64,000 nucleotides of DNA from Ophiodon elongatus (GCA_016806645.1 JACSYO010002009.1:360501-424500); one strand, 5' to 3'; shown: positions 49,851-62,325, counted from the stretch's first letter. The notes: a model not told the origin generated them from the sequence alone. Made by a program: numbers and translations.

Positions 49851-50415
49851 ATGAATTTTCATAAACATCTGAATTTTGGGGACATTTGTATGACATGATA
49901 CAGGAGCCTTAAATGGAAATGTCCAACTTTTGTACTTGAACAGGTGTTAAAAAAGTAACCTAAAAAAAAGAGCTATGTTATATATCTGTTATGCACACAA
50001 CATAATAAATATGCACAAAATAGTGTAGTACATATCCACCAAGGAACAATGCTGCAGTGTAATGCATGTAGTTCACTCAAATCTGAGCTAAATAAGTAGG
50101 GAGAGCAGGAATAACAGAGACATGACATAGACAGTAAATGTAATTTGAAAAGCTGTTGCAGATCATTCACAATTCACAATTGTTTCATATTCACAATATC
50201 AGTCTTTTCTCTGTGTGTGTGTGTGAAGTTGAAACATAGTAGTGAAAGTTGACTCAATCTGAAAAGAACCAGCAGTGAAAACTGAAAAGTCGTTACAGGG
50301 TCATATTACTGGGACAGATCCCCATCAGCTTATGTTACACATTTTAATTGCCAAGAAAAAAGCAAAACTTATCAGCAAAGTAAACAGCAGTACAGCAGGC
50401 TGAGTGTTGTTGTTT

Positions 50416-50416
<1 letters not shown>

Positions 50417-50453
<37 letters not shown>
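50417..50453. repeat. (AT)n microsatellite
   Basis: About 18 AT units lie directly before the start of a family B copy. Confidence 0.93.
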
Positions 50454-50456
<3 letters not shown>

Positions 50457-50645
50457 CTACAACTACCATTTTCATTATGAGTTAATCTGTTGATTTCTTT
50501 TTGAGATTAATGGCAAATTGTTTCATGTTTAAAATGTCAACAATACTGCGAAAAATGCACATTATAATTTCCCAAAGGCCCACGGTTCAACAAAAACAGT
50601 TGATCACTCAAAAGATATTTCATCTACAATGATAGAAAGCAATAA
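50453..50645 (+). repeat. Dispersed repeat family B copy with its 5' terminus
   Basis: It starts agtgctacaactaccatttt and continues cattatgagttaatctgttg and cacattataatttcccaaag, so both the terminus and the body of family B are present. Confidence 0.68.
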
Positions 50646-52359
50646 AACAAATGCAGTAAATCCCAGTGAGTATTTGTAAGTGGAGTAACGTCCGTCATCA
50701 CTGTTGAATACAAAAATAGTGTTGAAACCACAAAAATGCATTTCACATTCTTTAAGTTGGCAAAAAGTATTTTTGTGGCGATCCCGAAGTTTCTGAAGAT
50801 GACCGGCTACATTTTTGGGGAAATATATGTAAAATGATACAACGTCTACTTTATTTCCATTTGCTTCAGCAAGCTGATGAGGAAAACGCATGAAACTGTC
50901 CGACTACGTTCCAATCTCAAAGCTATCAAAAGAGGAAATTAAAGGAAACTGGAGTTTCAGGAATTAAAAAGATGGATCACCAAAATCTAACTTATCGAAT
51001 ACAGATCTCGCAGCTTTTCTGTACGTCGCGTGTTCCAAGTGTAAATAGGTCATCGACATATCGTAACATGTCGTCACTGTGGTCGATTTACCAAAACAGA
51101 ACGGACTCCATTACATGTTGACAGGCCAACAGAGTCATGACACCAACATGTATTAGTATTTCATGTGCTTTGTACCTGATGTGCAGCAGATAAAGCTCCA
51201 GTCCCTCTTGTTCCCCCGAGTGGGAAATCCATCCTGACAAAGGTTCAGACTCACACTCGCAGCTTTAACCCATCAATAATGCACTGAGACATTTTGACAT
51301 GTTGTCCTTGCTTTATCTTTTTTCCAGATATCCAGGAGACATTAAATATTGAATTATTGTCCGGAATAGATTGTTGTTTCAACGCTTGAAGCTTTGAGGT
51401 ATGCGGTGACCTTTTGTCTCCTCCCTCTTCAATGCGTTCACAGTTGCGGGATGAGGAGCAGCAGCACTCCGAGGCCGTAGACTTGAGGTCCGCTGGCAAA
51501 CAATGCACACAAAGAGTACGACGTTAATGAAGCACTTTCCTAAAGGTTCCACTTACTGCGCCTTATGACTTTGTCTGTTTCATATGTGTCCCCCCCCCCC
51601 CCTCCTCCTGTCTCCTGTAGAGTGTGTTTGTAATGTCGAGGCGGTCGATGTCTCATTAGCGTTCGTTTTGGGCCGTCTCTATAGTAAAGGATAAAGTTGC
51701 AGTCTAGTTACTCCAAACAAAAAAAAGCCTGTTGCACAATGAGTAAAAAAATAAAAAAATGTGTCTGACTCACATTTAAAACCCTGGTTTTATCTCTTTT
51801 TAGTTGTTAGTTTTTTAGTTGGTTTCTTTTATATCTCCTTCTGGTCGTTTTTACGGCGCACTTTTCATTTACGCTCACACATTTTTCCCAAATTGCTTGG
51901 TTTTGTTGTGTAAGGATGTATTCTGGAAGGGCTTATATGTAGAAAAGGAAGAAAAAGGGCAAGGCCTGGTGTGTGTGTGTGTGTGTGTGTGTGTGTCTCA
52001 TGGGGATATTACAGACTACTTGCAGTTAGAGGAAATGTGCTGTGAGCTTGAACTTGCTCCCCTGATAAAGTTGATTCACAGAAATCAGGCGTGTTATGCT
52101 GTTGCTCAACCAGTCAGACATCTGCTGCCTGTTGTTTTTTTTTTCTTCTTCTTCTTCTTCTTTTTTTTCCCACCACAGGCACATATGGTTCCTCAAAGAT
52201 GCTCTTAGTCAGAAACTCATTCACAATCTCACAATAAATTCCTCTCAATGAGTAACTCTCAACTCGTATGCTCACCAGAGTCCAGCTTCTCATTAGCCGT
52301 TGGACATTTCTGATGTTGATGCTGAAGCTTTCTCAATGAGTCCTCTATAAATTGTTCCA

Positions 52360-52625
52360 ATTTCTTCAAGAGCCCAAGATGACCTCGTCAAATGTCTTGT
52401 CTTGTCCGACCCACAGTCCAAAACCTAAAGATATTAATTTTAATACGATTTAAAACGGTAAAAGCAGCAAATCCTCACATTTTGAGAAGTTGATACAAAA
52501 GAATATTTCATATTTTTGATTGAATTATGCAAAGCGATTCCACATTTCATTGAAATAGTGTGTGATTCAATGTCTGATGATCAACTAATTGATTAATTGT
52601 TTTCAGCTTTTCATGAACCTCAACT
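52360..52625 (+). repeat. Dispersed repeat family B, best-preserved body
   Basis: agagcccaagatgacctcgt, gtcttgtccgacccacagtc, aaaacctaaagatatt and gcagcaaatcctcacatttt follow in the full family order. Confidence 0.7.
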
Positions 52626-53508
52626 TGATTTAATTTATTAATTTCCCAAATTTGTTTGTTTTTAATCACATGGCAGCTTCAGAATGTTACGAGTTCATTA
52701 CCATCAACAAGGATCTTTTGGGGAGATTTTCATTTTTTTTGGCATAGTATCTCGTATGCATCTTCTGCGTGTGCCTCTGGTCTTTTCTTGCAAGTGTGCA
52801 CTCGTTTCCTCTGAGAATACATTGATTGCATCTTTCTGCACAGGACAGTTATAAGAAAACCTGAAGTTTTAACCAGAATTTGAAATGAAGAAGCAAAACA
52901 TCTCTGAGCATCCTGGACTCAAATTCAGCTTTGGCCACAATTTGGTTTGAGTACAACTTTTAGTCAGTTCCTTAATCACTGACTAAGAACCCTCTAAATG
53001 AGTCACATCCTTCTCATCTCTGTGTCACGCCGCTTTTTATTGATACTATTATACACTGTGGTTAAAACAAAGAGCATTTGGAGTTTAGGGGGGGTTCATT
53101 CACGTCACTTGCAAGCCGAGGAAACTTGGCGAGTGGGGGGTTAATCAAGCTCTTTTGATATGTGTGTGTGTGTGTGTGTGTGTGGGATTATCACAGACAT
53201 TCCTCAGGCTCACACACTGTCACATAGACTCAAACTCATCCGGTGCACAAAAGCCCTGGAATCCGTCCTCCCTGCTCTTTCTTCTGCTCTTCATCCCTCC
53301 CTTTTCTCCCACCCAACGCTGCCGCGTCTTTCGCTGTCTCGTCTGTTTCCTTTTGCTGCTTCTGCTCTCTCACGCTACCCCCCCCACTCACCCTCCTCAC
53401 CCCTCACCCCTCCAGTTGTTTTTGTTATGCTCTCTTAGCATACGTTTGGTGGCCAGAGGGTTGATGTTGATCCAACTGTAGCTTGTCAGCCTCCGCTGTG
53501 TGCTGGAG

Positions 53509-53532
53509 AAAGTGAAGTGTGCACTTCACTTT
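53509..53532. repeat. 24-bp palindrome of AAGTG cores
   Basis: aaagtgaagtg (53509-53519) and cacttcacttt (53522-53532) are exact complements around a 2-nt centre. Confidence 0.95.
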
Positions 53533-54897
53533 AATTGCATGTAGTTCAATTAATTTGAGGCGACTCCCTCCTGGGCCGGATAACGTTATCATGGCAAAGT
53601 AAAAATATTGCGGTTCATAGACGAAAATGAATCGGTGACGGATCAATCAAAGATCCTTTATTAAGAACATACAGTGTCATAGGATTTGTTTTAGCGTGTT
53701 AATTGAAAAAACTCAATTTTAACTTCATACAATGTGAATACCTAAGTGGAGGTGCAACAATTAGTAACACACACAAAGCTAACACATATCACAGGCACAA
53801 TAGTTGAAAACCCCTAAATAAGAGTTGCTGGCTCTCTTGTCTCCACACATACTTTTCTTTTTTTTATCATCTGTCAACCGGACTTCATTTCAGAAGAGAC
53901 CTATGACCCAACATGCCACAGGCCCGTACACATGGCCGACCAAGGCATCCATCCGTGTGCGTGTGTTTATGCCGCCGGCTCTGTTAGCACTCGTTTGTTT
54001 AAGGGGGCTCGAAGGCACCGCTTTATTAGTGACGTGCGATTAGTCTGAGCATGAGTGTCTGTAGTTGTGCAGCCATGGATGTGCACACCGCGCCACCCGT
54101 CTCCTGCACGGCTGAGTTTTTTTCCGGGTTCACCTGCGTCGGGACAGGACTTTCGAGGCGAGGTCTCTCACCTGTGGAAAGAGTCTCGAAAAGTCGAGGC
54201 CGCTGACGGGTTTGTTGGTGCTCGATGTGCAAGGAAACGATCACAAGCCTGACTTAAAGTCACAGTATCTGGAGTTCATTCGGTGCCTCGGGTCAAACGG
54301 CCACCAGGAAGCCCCCGAGTATCCAATTCTTCAATGACATAGTTTGTTCTGGTGGGGAAGACCTTGAGAGCTCCCATCATGCTCCTCTTCCCTTTAATAG
54401 ACTGCCTTTTTTCACTCACTAAGGGAGGCGTCAGTGGCTGCAGCACCGAGGTGTCACACATCACAGAGACTGCACAAATGTTCACATGAATAATCCTGAA
54501 AAAGGGGCTAGAAATGTACAAACCTCGCTGAACTTATTTGCCGCCGATTAACAAAGATTGCGTTTGTGTTTGACCGTGACGCTTTGAGCTGAGCTCGGTT
54601 TGTAAAGCAGAGGATCGAGGATTGAATCGTGTTGTTCAGGTTGGGTTTCGGGACTCCTGTCACGGAATTTGGCAACGTCACATGGTCACTCACCGTAGAC
54701 ATCAGGCTTAAGGCTCATTTCCTCATTACAAAAACACGTTGTTTTTAAAAAGACATAATTGTATTCAGGAATGTTAACACTCACTCACTCACTCACACTC
54801 CTCCTTTCTTTCTGTCGGTTTCTTTTTTCAGTGCCTTTTCGTGAGAGTACCACATGACCCGTCTGACCCATCGCCGTGTCTTTATTGTGTATTTCAG

Positions 54898-54999
54898 GCC
54901 TCCGGTCCCAAGCTGACGACTCACTGCTCGGACATCCAAGAAGTCCGTCGCTGCAACCGGCTGGAGATGCCCGACAACTTAAACACATTTGTTTTAAAG
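54898..54999 (+). CDS. sh2b3: SH2B3 coding exon 2 (residues 405-438), PH domain
   Basis: The acceptor is gtatttcag at 54897 and the donor gttttaaag|gtgtgt at 55000. The exon is 102 bp, phase 0 on both sides. It encodes ASGPKLTTHCSDIQEVRRC and RLEMPDNLNTFVLK, the middle strands of the PH domain, nearly identical to the vertebrate SH2B3 sequence at this place. Confidence 0.95.
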
Positions 55000-55932
55000 G
55001 TGTGTATGAGGTTTTCAACTAAACGGATGTAGGACTCCGATCCAAAAGGGGGCTACAGTTGTAGCTCGCAGGCTCTGCCTGCTGCGTTGTTTACGTCCAC
55101 ATCTGCTCAGATCTTTAAACCCTTAATCCTACATGAAGAGGAAACGGGACAATCGTCATATCATTTCATAACAAATCTCACCAGCAGCCTTCATTTAGAC
55201 CTTTGTCGGTTTGAACTTGAAGGGTAATCCAGCCACGCCCTGCCTCTCGTGTTGAAAGATGGCCATCACCAAAATGTGTGTTTACAACATCCCAAAACAT
55301 GCACAGAAACTTCTCACATCACCAATCCCTTTCTCTGCTGTCCATCCACATCACCGTCGACCATCGTGTCACCAAAATCTATCTAAAAACAAACATGAAT
55401 CCGACTTGGTAACGACTTTTGTTGACTGTTGACAGCAGTTTTACACACCAATTGTTGAAAGCGTGCTGATTTTCTTCATCAGAGTTTTGTTATCCTCACC
55501 TGACTTCTCTGAAATAGTTTTAAAAACATGTCTGACTATGTCTGCTTTAACAAAAGGTTCTGAATCTCTCTCCTCTTTCAGGGAATGCCCTCTTGTTTTC
55601 TTAAAGGAGCTGCATTTGACATTCAGAGCATTAATATAGCAGCAACTATTACCTATGTAAAGATATAATGGAGTAATAGCTAGCTGAGCAGAGAATTAAG
55701 TTGCTCTCCCCGAGCTTTTATTTATCATTAGAATGAGCTACAAAACATACGGGAGAGGTGGGCCGCTGCCTAAATAGCAATATTAAGCCCCAAATGCGCT
55801 CAGTCAGCGTATGAGTAGCGTTTGAGAAATGCACTTAATGTGTCTCGGCCATTTCTCGCATTTTCACAATGTTGCTTGCGTGGCTTCCATATAATGTAGG
55901 AGGTATATTTGAAAGCATCTTTGTCTCTGCAG
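55000..55932 (+). other. sh2b3: Intron 3 of sh2b3
   Basis: A 933-bp GT-AG intron; nothing else recognisable. Confidence 0.9.
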
Positions 55933-56021
55933 GTTAATCGAGGTAGTCTGATATTTGAGACGGACAATGACCAGCAGGTCAGCTCCTGGACCACAGAGCT
56001 AAAAGAATGTATCAGCAACAG
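55933..56021 (+). CDS. sh2b3: SH2B3 coding exon 3 (residues 439-468), end of PH domain
   Basis: The acceptor is tctctgcag at 55932 and the donor aacag|gtgaga at 56022. The 89-bp exon ends in phase 2, splitting an arginine codon with the next exon. It encodes VNRGSLIFETDNDQQVSSW and TTELKECISNR: the last strand and the C-terminal helix of the PH domain with its invariant tryptophan. Confidence 0.95.
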
Positions 56022-56879
56022 GTGAGAAAACTATTTTAACGCAAAGTCTGTTTCAAACATGTTCTCTTGTTCAAATATGATCCAAGTCTCCGTGTGGGCG
56101 AGAACCAAACTGAAGGCTGAAGTGAAAACTCATTTCAAAACCGTGAATTTTTTCATCATGGATTTGAATCTGAGCCCGACTCAAAACTTAGTCATGAAAT
56201 CAAAAACATAACTCAACCTCAGACACGATATGTAACGGAGGCCTGCATCGTCTTTTTTCTTGAGATTCTGAGTGGAACTATTTAACACTTGGACTTTGGC
56301 TGTTTGTAGTGTTTGTGGGCGTGCTGGGTGTTTACTTGTGCAGAGGTATGTGTTTGCAAATGCAAGTGAGAATATTTTGCGGTTTGTCTGTATATGTGGA
56401 CAAACATTTGTGTGTGTCTGCGTGCGTGTGTGTAAGTTTGTCCGTGCATTCATTTTTCTTTCGGGCTCTTCATACTGGAGCAGCGGGAGTCTTGTTATAT
56501 TTGGAATATTCCTGGACATAATCATTCATCAAATTCATCAGTCAACTTAATATTTACACGAAACCTTTGAGAGGTTAAACATCTGCTGTGGAGAGAATTC
56601 TGTTACGGCTCGAATGTTCTGCAATAAATGCCGTTTCGAAATCAAACTGAACTTTGGAGTTGGAAGCTAATATGCTCTGTGTGTAGTATTTGGAACAATT
56701 CTCTATATTAAGTATATATATGTATAACATTCAGAGTAAGACTCAATACTGTAAGTACTGTAACTCTAAGAATTCTGCAGTTTTCCGTCTGTGGTTTCAG
56801 TGTGACAAACGTTATCTGTAGCAGCAGACATTAGGATTAGACCAAAAAAAGCTTTTATAGGTTTGATGTGTTTCAGAGC

Positions 56880-56880
<1 letters not shown>

Positions 56881-56911
<31 letters not shown>
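56881..56911. repeat. (GT)n microsatellite
   Basis: About 15 GT units after gagcgc. Confidence 0.9.
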
Positions 56912-56912
<1 letters not shown>

Positions 56913-58117
56913 CTGCGAAAGGAAGTGTGTGGGTGGGGTCTGAGACTCAGGAGACTCTCAGGACCTTTTTTATTTCTGCAGATGTCTGTGACACACACAC
57001 ACACAGTCAGTACAGTGAACACTCATCCAGTGTGGAAGTGAGGTCAGAGTTCACCCTCGAATTCAGTGTTTATACAGATACATCACTAAGTATTATATGT
57101 TTTATCTCTTCATTTCTTTTTTATCAAAACATGTGCCTGCATTCATTAAATCACATACACTATTTTGTGTCCACGCACGCTGGAGCCCAACCAATACTGA
57201 ATTTAATATAAACATTCTAAACGGGAACATCTTGCACTTGAAAAATCGAGTTGTCAGTGCTTTCTGTCGGACAAACTGTACAATGGAGACACACTTTTCT
57301 CAAGGACCTCCACCGTAGTTTGGCCTTTCTGTATTGCGTCTTCTTGTTGCTTATCAAACAACATGCACACTGATTCCGGTACATCTGCAGGAGGCTAATA
57401 TCAGACCCAAATATGGGCTTCTTGGCTGATGTGAAGATAAATGAGGTGACAGATCTGCTCTTCAAAACTCCTGTCACTCGAAGACAAGACCGAACTGAAG
57501 TGATTAAGTGGGAGCACTGGTCCCAAACGGGGCGAACAAATGAATGACATTGAGAGCAAGAAGCCATTGTTCGGCTGTCTATAGCGAAGTCACCGCTGTC
57601 TCACCTTTCACACATCGATCCTTTGTTTCGGGGACCACCCCAAGCTGTTCTGCGATCACCTGCCATCTATCTTTAACTTCCACGTCTCTGTATGCCTTAC
57701 TTTGTTTGTCGTAAGTGCTTATCGGATGCCATTTTGGATGATGACGCTTGCATTGTGGTCAAAGTGGTCAAACAACTCTGACGGATGCGGGAATAAAAAA
57801 AAAAAAACGCAGAAAATCAAACCTGTTCCGAAGACTTTAATGAAGGTTTTGGTCTCGTTGTGTAGACACGATTTACACAAGGTTGTATTTTTTATTTGTG
57901 CAACAATTTCGGACGAAAATTACAAACTTGGTGTGCTTCTGACCGTATGTGCGTCATAAGGATGCTTCAAACAAAGTGCTTGTAAGATCTTTGAAGGCCG
58001 ACTTCAGCCCTGCGTGCAAAAAACACTGCTCTCTCATTCATATGACTAGAGTCTGTCAAAACCTTCCAGAACAGCAATTTAACAATCACGACCACTTCAC
58101 ACAGCCATTTGCCAGTC

Positions 58118-58119
58118 CT

Positions 58120-58200
<81 letters not shown>

Positions 58201-58288
58201 CTCTCTCTCTCTCTCTCTCTCGCTCTCTCTCGCCCCTCACGCAACCATTTTTGTCATGAACAACACCATGAATGTCTTTTGAGACAAA

Positions 58289-58345
<57 letters not shown>
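58118..58345. repeat. (CT)n/(CTTT)n homopyrimidine blocks
   Basis: An alternating CT and CTTT array at 58118-58231 and a second pure CT array at 58292-58345, separated by about 60 bp of ordinary sequence. Confidence 0.95.
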
Positions 58346-58348
<3 letters not shown>

Positions 58349-58366
58349 ATTGCGATATGTCACAAC

Positions 58367-58474
58367 AGGAGAAGCACAGGTGTTCCAGGGTTCTGATATT
58401 GTGCTCACTGTCACGGCTCACTGGGACACTTGAAAAGAACAGTCATCATTATTAGTAACACCTGTGCTTCTCCT
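58367..58474. repeat. Perfect 18-bp inverted repeat pair
   Basis: aggagaagcacaggtgtt at 58367-58384 and its exact complement aacacctgtgcttctcct at 58457-58474, 72 bases apart. Confidence 0.95.
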
Positions 58475-58558
58475 ACTATACATATGTGCGTCAAGTCGAG
58501 ACTACAAAAAAACCTGCCAGAGAGAGACGAGGGAGGCGTTGTAACGCTCCGCTGCTTT

Positions 58559-58560
<2 letters not shown>

Positions 58561-58603
<43 letters not shown>
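58561..58603. repeat. (GT)n microsatellite
   Basis: About 21 GT units followed by a G-rich run. Confidence 0.93.
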
Positions 58604-58605
<2 letters not shown>

Positions 58606-58952
58606 GAGGGGGGGTTGGAACGAGTATAAACACTTTTCCTTTTAGATGTGGGAGGTGTAGCTTTGCTGACTGGCTGAAATGTCCACCCTTTGCAAAATGT
58701 CCTCACTTTGCAAGAGTAAAACCTGAACTGATTCTCACAAAGATAGAAGAACGAGAACACACACACACACTCACTCACTCACACACACACACACAAGACT
58801 GAGGAGAAAGAAAAGGAGACTTGTCTTCCTGTTATTCAGAGCGCTGCAAACTCAAGTCAGCATTTTTAGCAGGATCTGATCGGGCTTCCTTCTTTAACCT
58901 TCCCGATCACATATGTGTATGGGCACACACACACATACTATCTGTATGTCGT

Positions 58953-58982
58953 AGTGTGTGTGTGTGTGTGTGTGTGTGTGTC
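58953..58982. repeat. (GT)n microsatellite
   Basis: Short GT array, followed by two copies of tctctatgtgag. Confidence 0.9.
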
Positions 58983-59133
58983 TCTATGTGAGTCTCTATG
59001 TGAGTGTGAGCAGTTGAAACAGAAGAGCAGTAAGTCTTCGCTCATGTGAACTGGACTCACTTCCTGTCTGAGCTCTGTGTCTTTGTCTTCCTTCAGCCTG
59101 CTGTTTCCTCCATGTTCACTAGGCTCACCCCAC

Positions 59134-59155
59134 CAACACACACACACGCACGCAT

Positions 59156-59206
<51 letters not shown>
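59134..59206. repeat. (CA)n microsatellite
   Basis: CA array with CGCACGCATG interruption, ending at the MITE border. Confidence 0.93.
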
Positions 59207-59207
<1 letters not shown>

Positions 59208-59213
59208 ACACAC

Positions 59214-59507
59214 TAGGGGTGTCACGATTCTCCCAATCCACAATTTGACTTTCGATTTTAAGGTCATGATTCGATTACATTTTTCAACTTTGTTTTTCAG
59301 CACTTTGTCATTGTTAGACTCCACATGGTCAAATTTGACTGATTAATCAAATATGTAAAGACAACCTGTTTCTTCTGCAGCCGACAAACAAAAGGCAAAA
59401 TGTTGCCCCACCGGTGTATTTGGGGAAGCAGGAGGATTTTACACTACTGTTGTTCCTCTGTCACCTCTTACTCCACCAGTGGCCTTGGCAGCCAAGCGCT
59501 TAGCTTC

Positions 59508-59549
<42 letters not shown>

Positions 59550-59712
59550 TGTGTGTGTGTATCTGTGAAGTCTGTGGTGTTGTTTTTTTCTGTGGAGTGG
59601 AGGGTGGAGAGATTAAAAAAAAAAATACGGAGAGAGCTTTTGACTTCAAAGGTCGAACTGTGAAGCTCATTTCTTTAGATTTACGATTTAGATTTGAAAT
59701 TGTGACAGCCCT
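59214..59712. mobile_element. hAT-like MITE with internal TG array
   Basis: The left end aggggtgtcacgattctccc (59215) is mirrored by aattgtgacagccct near 59698-59712. Inner words such as ttcgattttaaggtcatgat and gatttacgatttagatttga fit a common fish element of the form gggtgtaacgatt...aatcgtgacaccc. The inner part carries a TG array at 59511-59560. No coding capacity. The hAT assignment is inferred from the terminus style only. Confidence 0.55.
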
Positions 59713-60452
59713 CTCTGATATTTAATATTTAAATTGGAAAAACAGACTTATTCTTTTAGGGTCCAAAAAGACAAATTCTATCACTTTTGGAATAAACGGA
59801 TCGAATTTAAAATCCCAATCTTGATGGGAATAGTGGAAATCTAAAGTCCCTTCTGCTTGTTTATAGAAATGTTTTAATTAGAGTGTGGGACGGGCATACG
59901 TAATGAAAATGAACACAATAATAGGTCAATGGAGGCTGTAAACATGTATTATTTATGTTTCTATTTAATCTTTATTTTGTCCATTAATTCCTGGTAATGG
60001 TCAGCTCGAAGGGCATTAGTTGTCAATACCATGTTCACTTGCCACAGGAAAAAAAGTTAGGACCATTAATTTATACGTACGTGCGTTTTGCAACCAAAAT
60101 CTAAAAATGTTTCACAAGCCGTTCACTTCGTTTCCCTGGTAACCCCGAGAGTACACTCTGCCATATTGGCTTTGATAATAGTAATAAAAAGAACAGTGGC
60201 ATTTTAACGTCAATAAATCATCAGTCATTCACCACAAAACAGAAAGAAGACGCTGATCTTCCAGCACACGCGGAGCTGAAGCTTTCTTAGAAGACTGGAG
60301 GACACAGATGGGAAAGAATGGCTTTAACAAATGAAATGAAATCCTCATGAAATTGACCTATTTTCCTCCGCAGGGTGTCAACAATGAGAATAACATACGT
60401 GTGTTGTCGATGATGCAGTGTGTGTAGCCTGAAGTCTGTTTTTGTCCTTCAG

Positions 60453-60544
60453 GTCAGGCAGTGTGGATCTGGAGCCCCTCCCATCCCCATGTGACAGCGG
60501 CGCGCCAGCCAATCACAGAGGGAGCTCAGAGTCGGGGAGTCAAA
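60453..60544 (+). CDS. sh2b3: SH2B3 coding exon 4 (PH-SH2 linker)
   Basis: The acceptor is gtccttcag at 60452 and the donor gtcaaa|gtgagt at 60545. With the two bases carried from exon 3 it reads R-SGSVDLEPLPSPCDSGAP and NHRGSSESGSQ, the serine/proline-rich linker between the PH and SH2 domains (human has LEPSTSSSPRGSTDS here). It ends in phase 1. The alternative acceptor five bases later would break the frame. Confidence 0.9.
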
Positions 60545-61782
60545 GTGAGTGAGATGAGGAGAAAGACCTCCTGACACTCAGGTTGACAGTTTCTGGGGCT
60601 AAGTGTTGGATCCCGGTGTCCAGAGATAACGTGGGCGTCAGGTGCACATGTCCCCTGATCCGGGGTAAAGTCTTCTCAAACCGCCTCTCTGCTTTAAATC
60701 AATACAAGGAACCGTGTTGGTTCAGCCAACGGGGAACAGGGGCCGAACACACAAGTACTCAGGAGACCAGTCAGGTGTTTAAACAAACTTCCAGGTTCAA
60801 TTTGTTTCTGAGAAAGAAAACAAAGGTGAACGGTAAATGATTCCCCAAACGGACATTTCTAACCATTCATCACAGCGTGCAGATCAACTTCCTGGTGCAA
60901 CTTTAGGTTGTCGTACTTTTCCCATAGTTGTGTTCACAGATTCCCTCTGCAAGGAGGGATTATTACCAGGTGGCAACCTTCAATTCTAAGAAGGGAAGCC
61001 AATGCATACGCGCCTTAAATATGCATTCTCTCTAATGGCCAGTAGGGGGCGACTCTTCTGTTTGCAAAAAGAAGTCAGATTGTATAGAAGTCTATGAGAA
61101 ACTTCTCTCTTGATTTATTACCTCAGTAAACATAAGTTAATGGTCTCAATCTCTAGTTTCAATTCTTCTTCAATACAGCATGATGTTCATTTAGTAAATT
61201 ATTACCAAGTGATTGACAGGTCGCTACCACTGCTAGAGCCGTATACAGCATCTCTGCGTCACTCAGTTCTGCTCACTGGTTGTAAAATAACAAGATGGCA
61301 ACGGCCATGATCTCGAACTAGAGGCTACGTCCACTTCTTACAGATGGTCTATGATTATTACAGATGGTTTATTTCATGCTTTCACTTTTGCTGTCTCCAA
61401 AATAAACTCAAAATGAAGTAGTTTCTAAAATCTAGATAAACTATTCATTTGCAAAGGGCCTGAACTCTCTTCTGTACTTCCAAATTGAACTTAAAAAAAA
61501 CGCCATGTAGCCGTGTTACCAGACCTCAGCAATGAACTCCGGGAATACACAGTTATCATAACTAACAGAAACAATGGGGGAAAAAAACGTTGAAAATAAA
61601 GATGAGCCCCATGTTTTAATAAACTGGAATTAAAAGCAATATTAATAGCTAATTTCTTTTGACTGCAGAGTTGGGTGATAATTCCCCGTGAGTTTGTTCC
61701 TTATTACTATGAACGTATCGATTCATCCGGCTTCATGATCTGTAGAAATCTTACAATTTGAATTCTCTGTTGGTCCCACCAG
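60545..61782 (+). other. sh2b3: Intron 5 of sh2b3
   Basis: A 1.24-kb GT-AG intron that carries a dispersed fish repeat at 61020-61345. Confidence 0.9.
61020..61345 (+). repeat. Teleost dispersed repeat family C
   Basis: ggccagtagggggcgactct, tctatgagaaacttctctct, cttcaatacagcatgatgtt, gtgattgacaggtcgctacc and acgtccacttctta are blocks I recognise, in this order, from a widespread non-autonomous repeat of spiny-rayed fishes. The middle part is shortened. Class assignment is not possible by eye. Confidence 0.7.
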
Positions 61783-61997
61783 GCCCCGTCACGTTCACCC
61801 TGCCCGAGCAGGTCGTCCAGAAAGCCGACCACTTCCTGTTCTCCTACCCGTGGTTCCACGGGCCCATCTCCCGCGTCAAGGCCGCCCACCTGGTTCAGAG
61901 CGCCGGGCCGCAGGGACACGGAGTGTTCCTGGTCCGGCAGAGCGAGACGCGGAGGGGAGACTACGTCCTCACGTTCAACTACCAGGGAAAAGCAAAG
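61783..61997 (+). CDS. sh2b3: SH2B3 coding exon 5 (residues 499-570), first part of SH2 domain
   Basis: The acceptor is tcccaccag at 61782 and the donor gcaaag|gtacgt at 61998; 215 bp, phase 1 in and phase 0 out. It begins with the linker S-PVTFTLPEQVVQKADHF and then the SH2 domain from YPWFHGPISR. The phosphotyrosine pocket FLVRQSETRRGDYVLTF is intact, with the critical arginine at residue 550. This is the region through which LNK binds phosphorylated JAK2 and receptor tails. Confidence 0.97.
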
Positions 61998-62325
61998 GTA
62001 CGTCTCGTCCCGATGTCCCGCTGTGGGCGGGGCCACACTGGACATTGTAGTGGAAGTGGTTCACCAAAGGATTTAGCCAAACAAACCCCAAAAAAACCCT
62101 ATATTGTTCTTATTTTCTCCTGGTTACGTCAAACTGGTGATGACCTTGTTTCATCAACGGTGGTAATAAGTATCATGCAAACACACTGCTGATGGCAAAG
62201 GAGTTAAACAAGTGTGAGTGCTGAGCAGCGGGGTAAAGGAAGGAAGGAAGGAAGGAAAGGAAGGGGGCAGAATTCTTCTCTTGCACGGCTCCTTCCTCAC
62301 ACCGCTGTCTCTCTGTCTCTTGCAG
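61998..62325 (+). other. sh2b3: Intron 6 of sh2b3
   Basis: A 328-bp GT-AG intron within the SH2 coding sequence; contains a short GGAA tandem near 62239. Confidence 0.95.

Larger units (their letters stand above)
56022..60452 (+). other. sh2b3: Intron 4 of sh2b3 with simple repeats and a hAT-like MITE
   Basis: A 4.4-kb GT-AG intron containing TG arrays, two CT/CTTT blocks, an 18-bp inverted repeat pair and an element with terminal inverted repeats. Confidence 0.88.
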
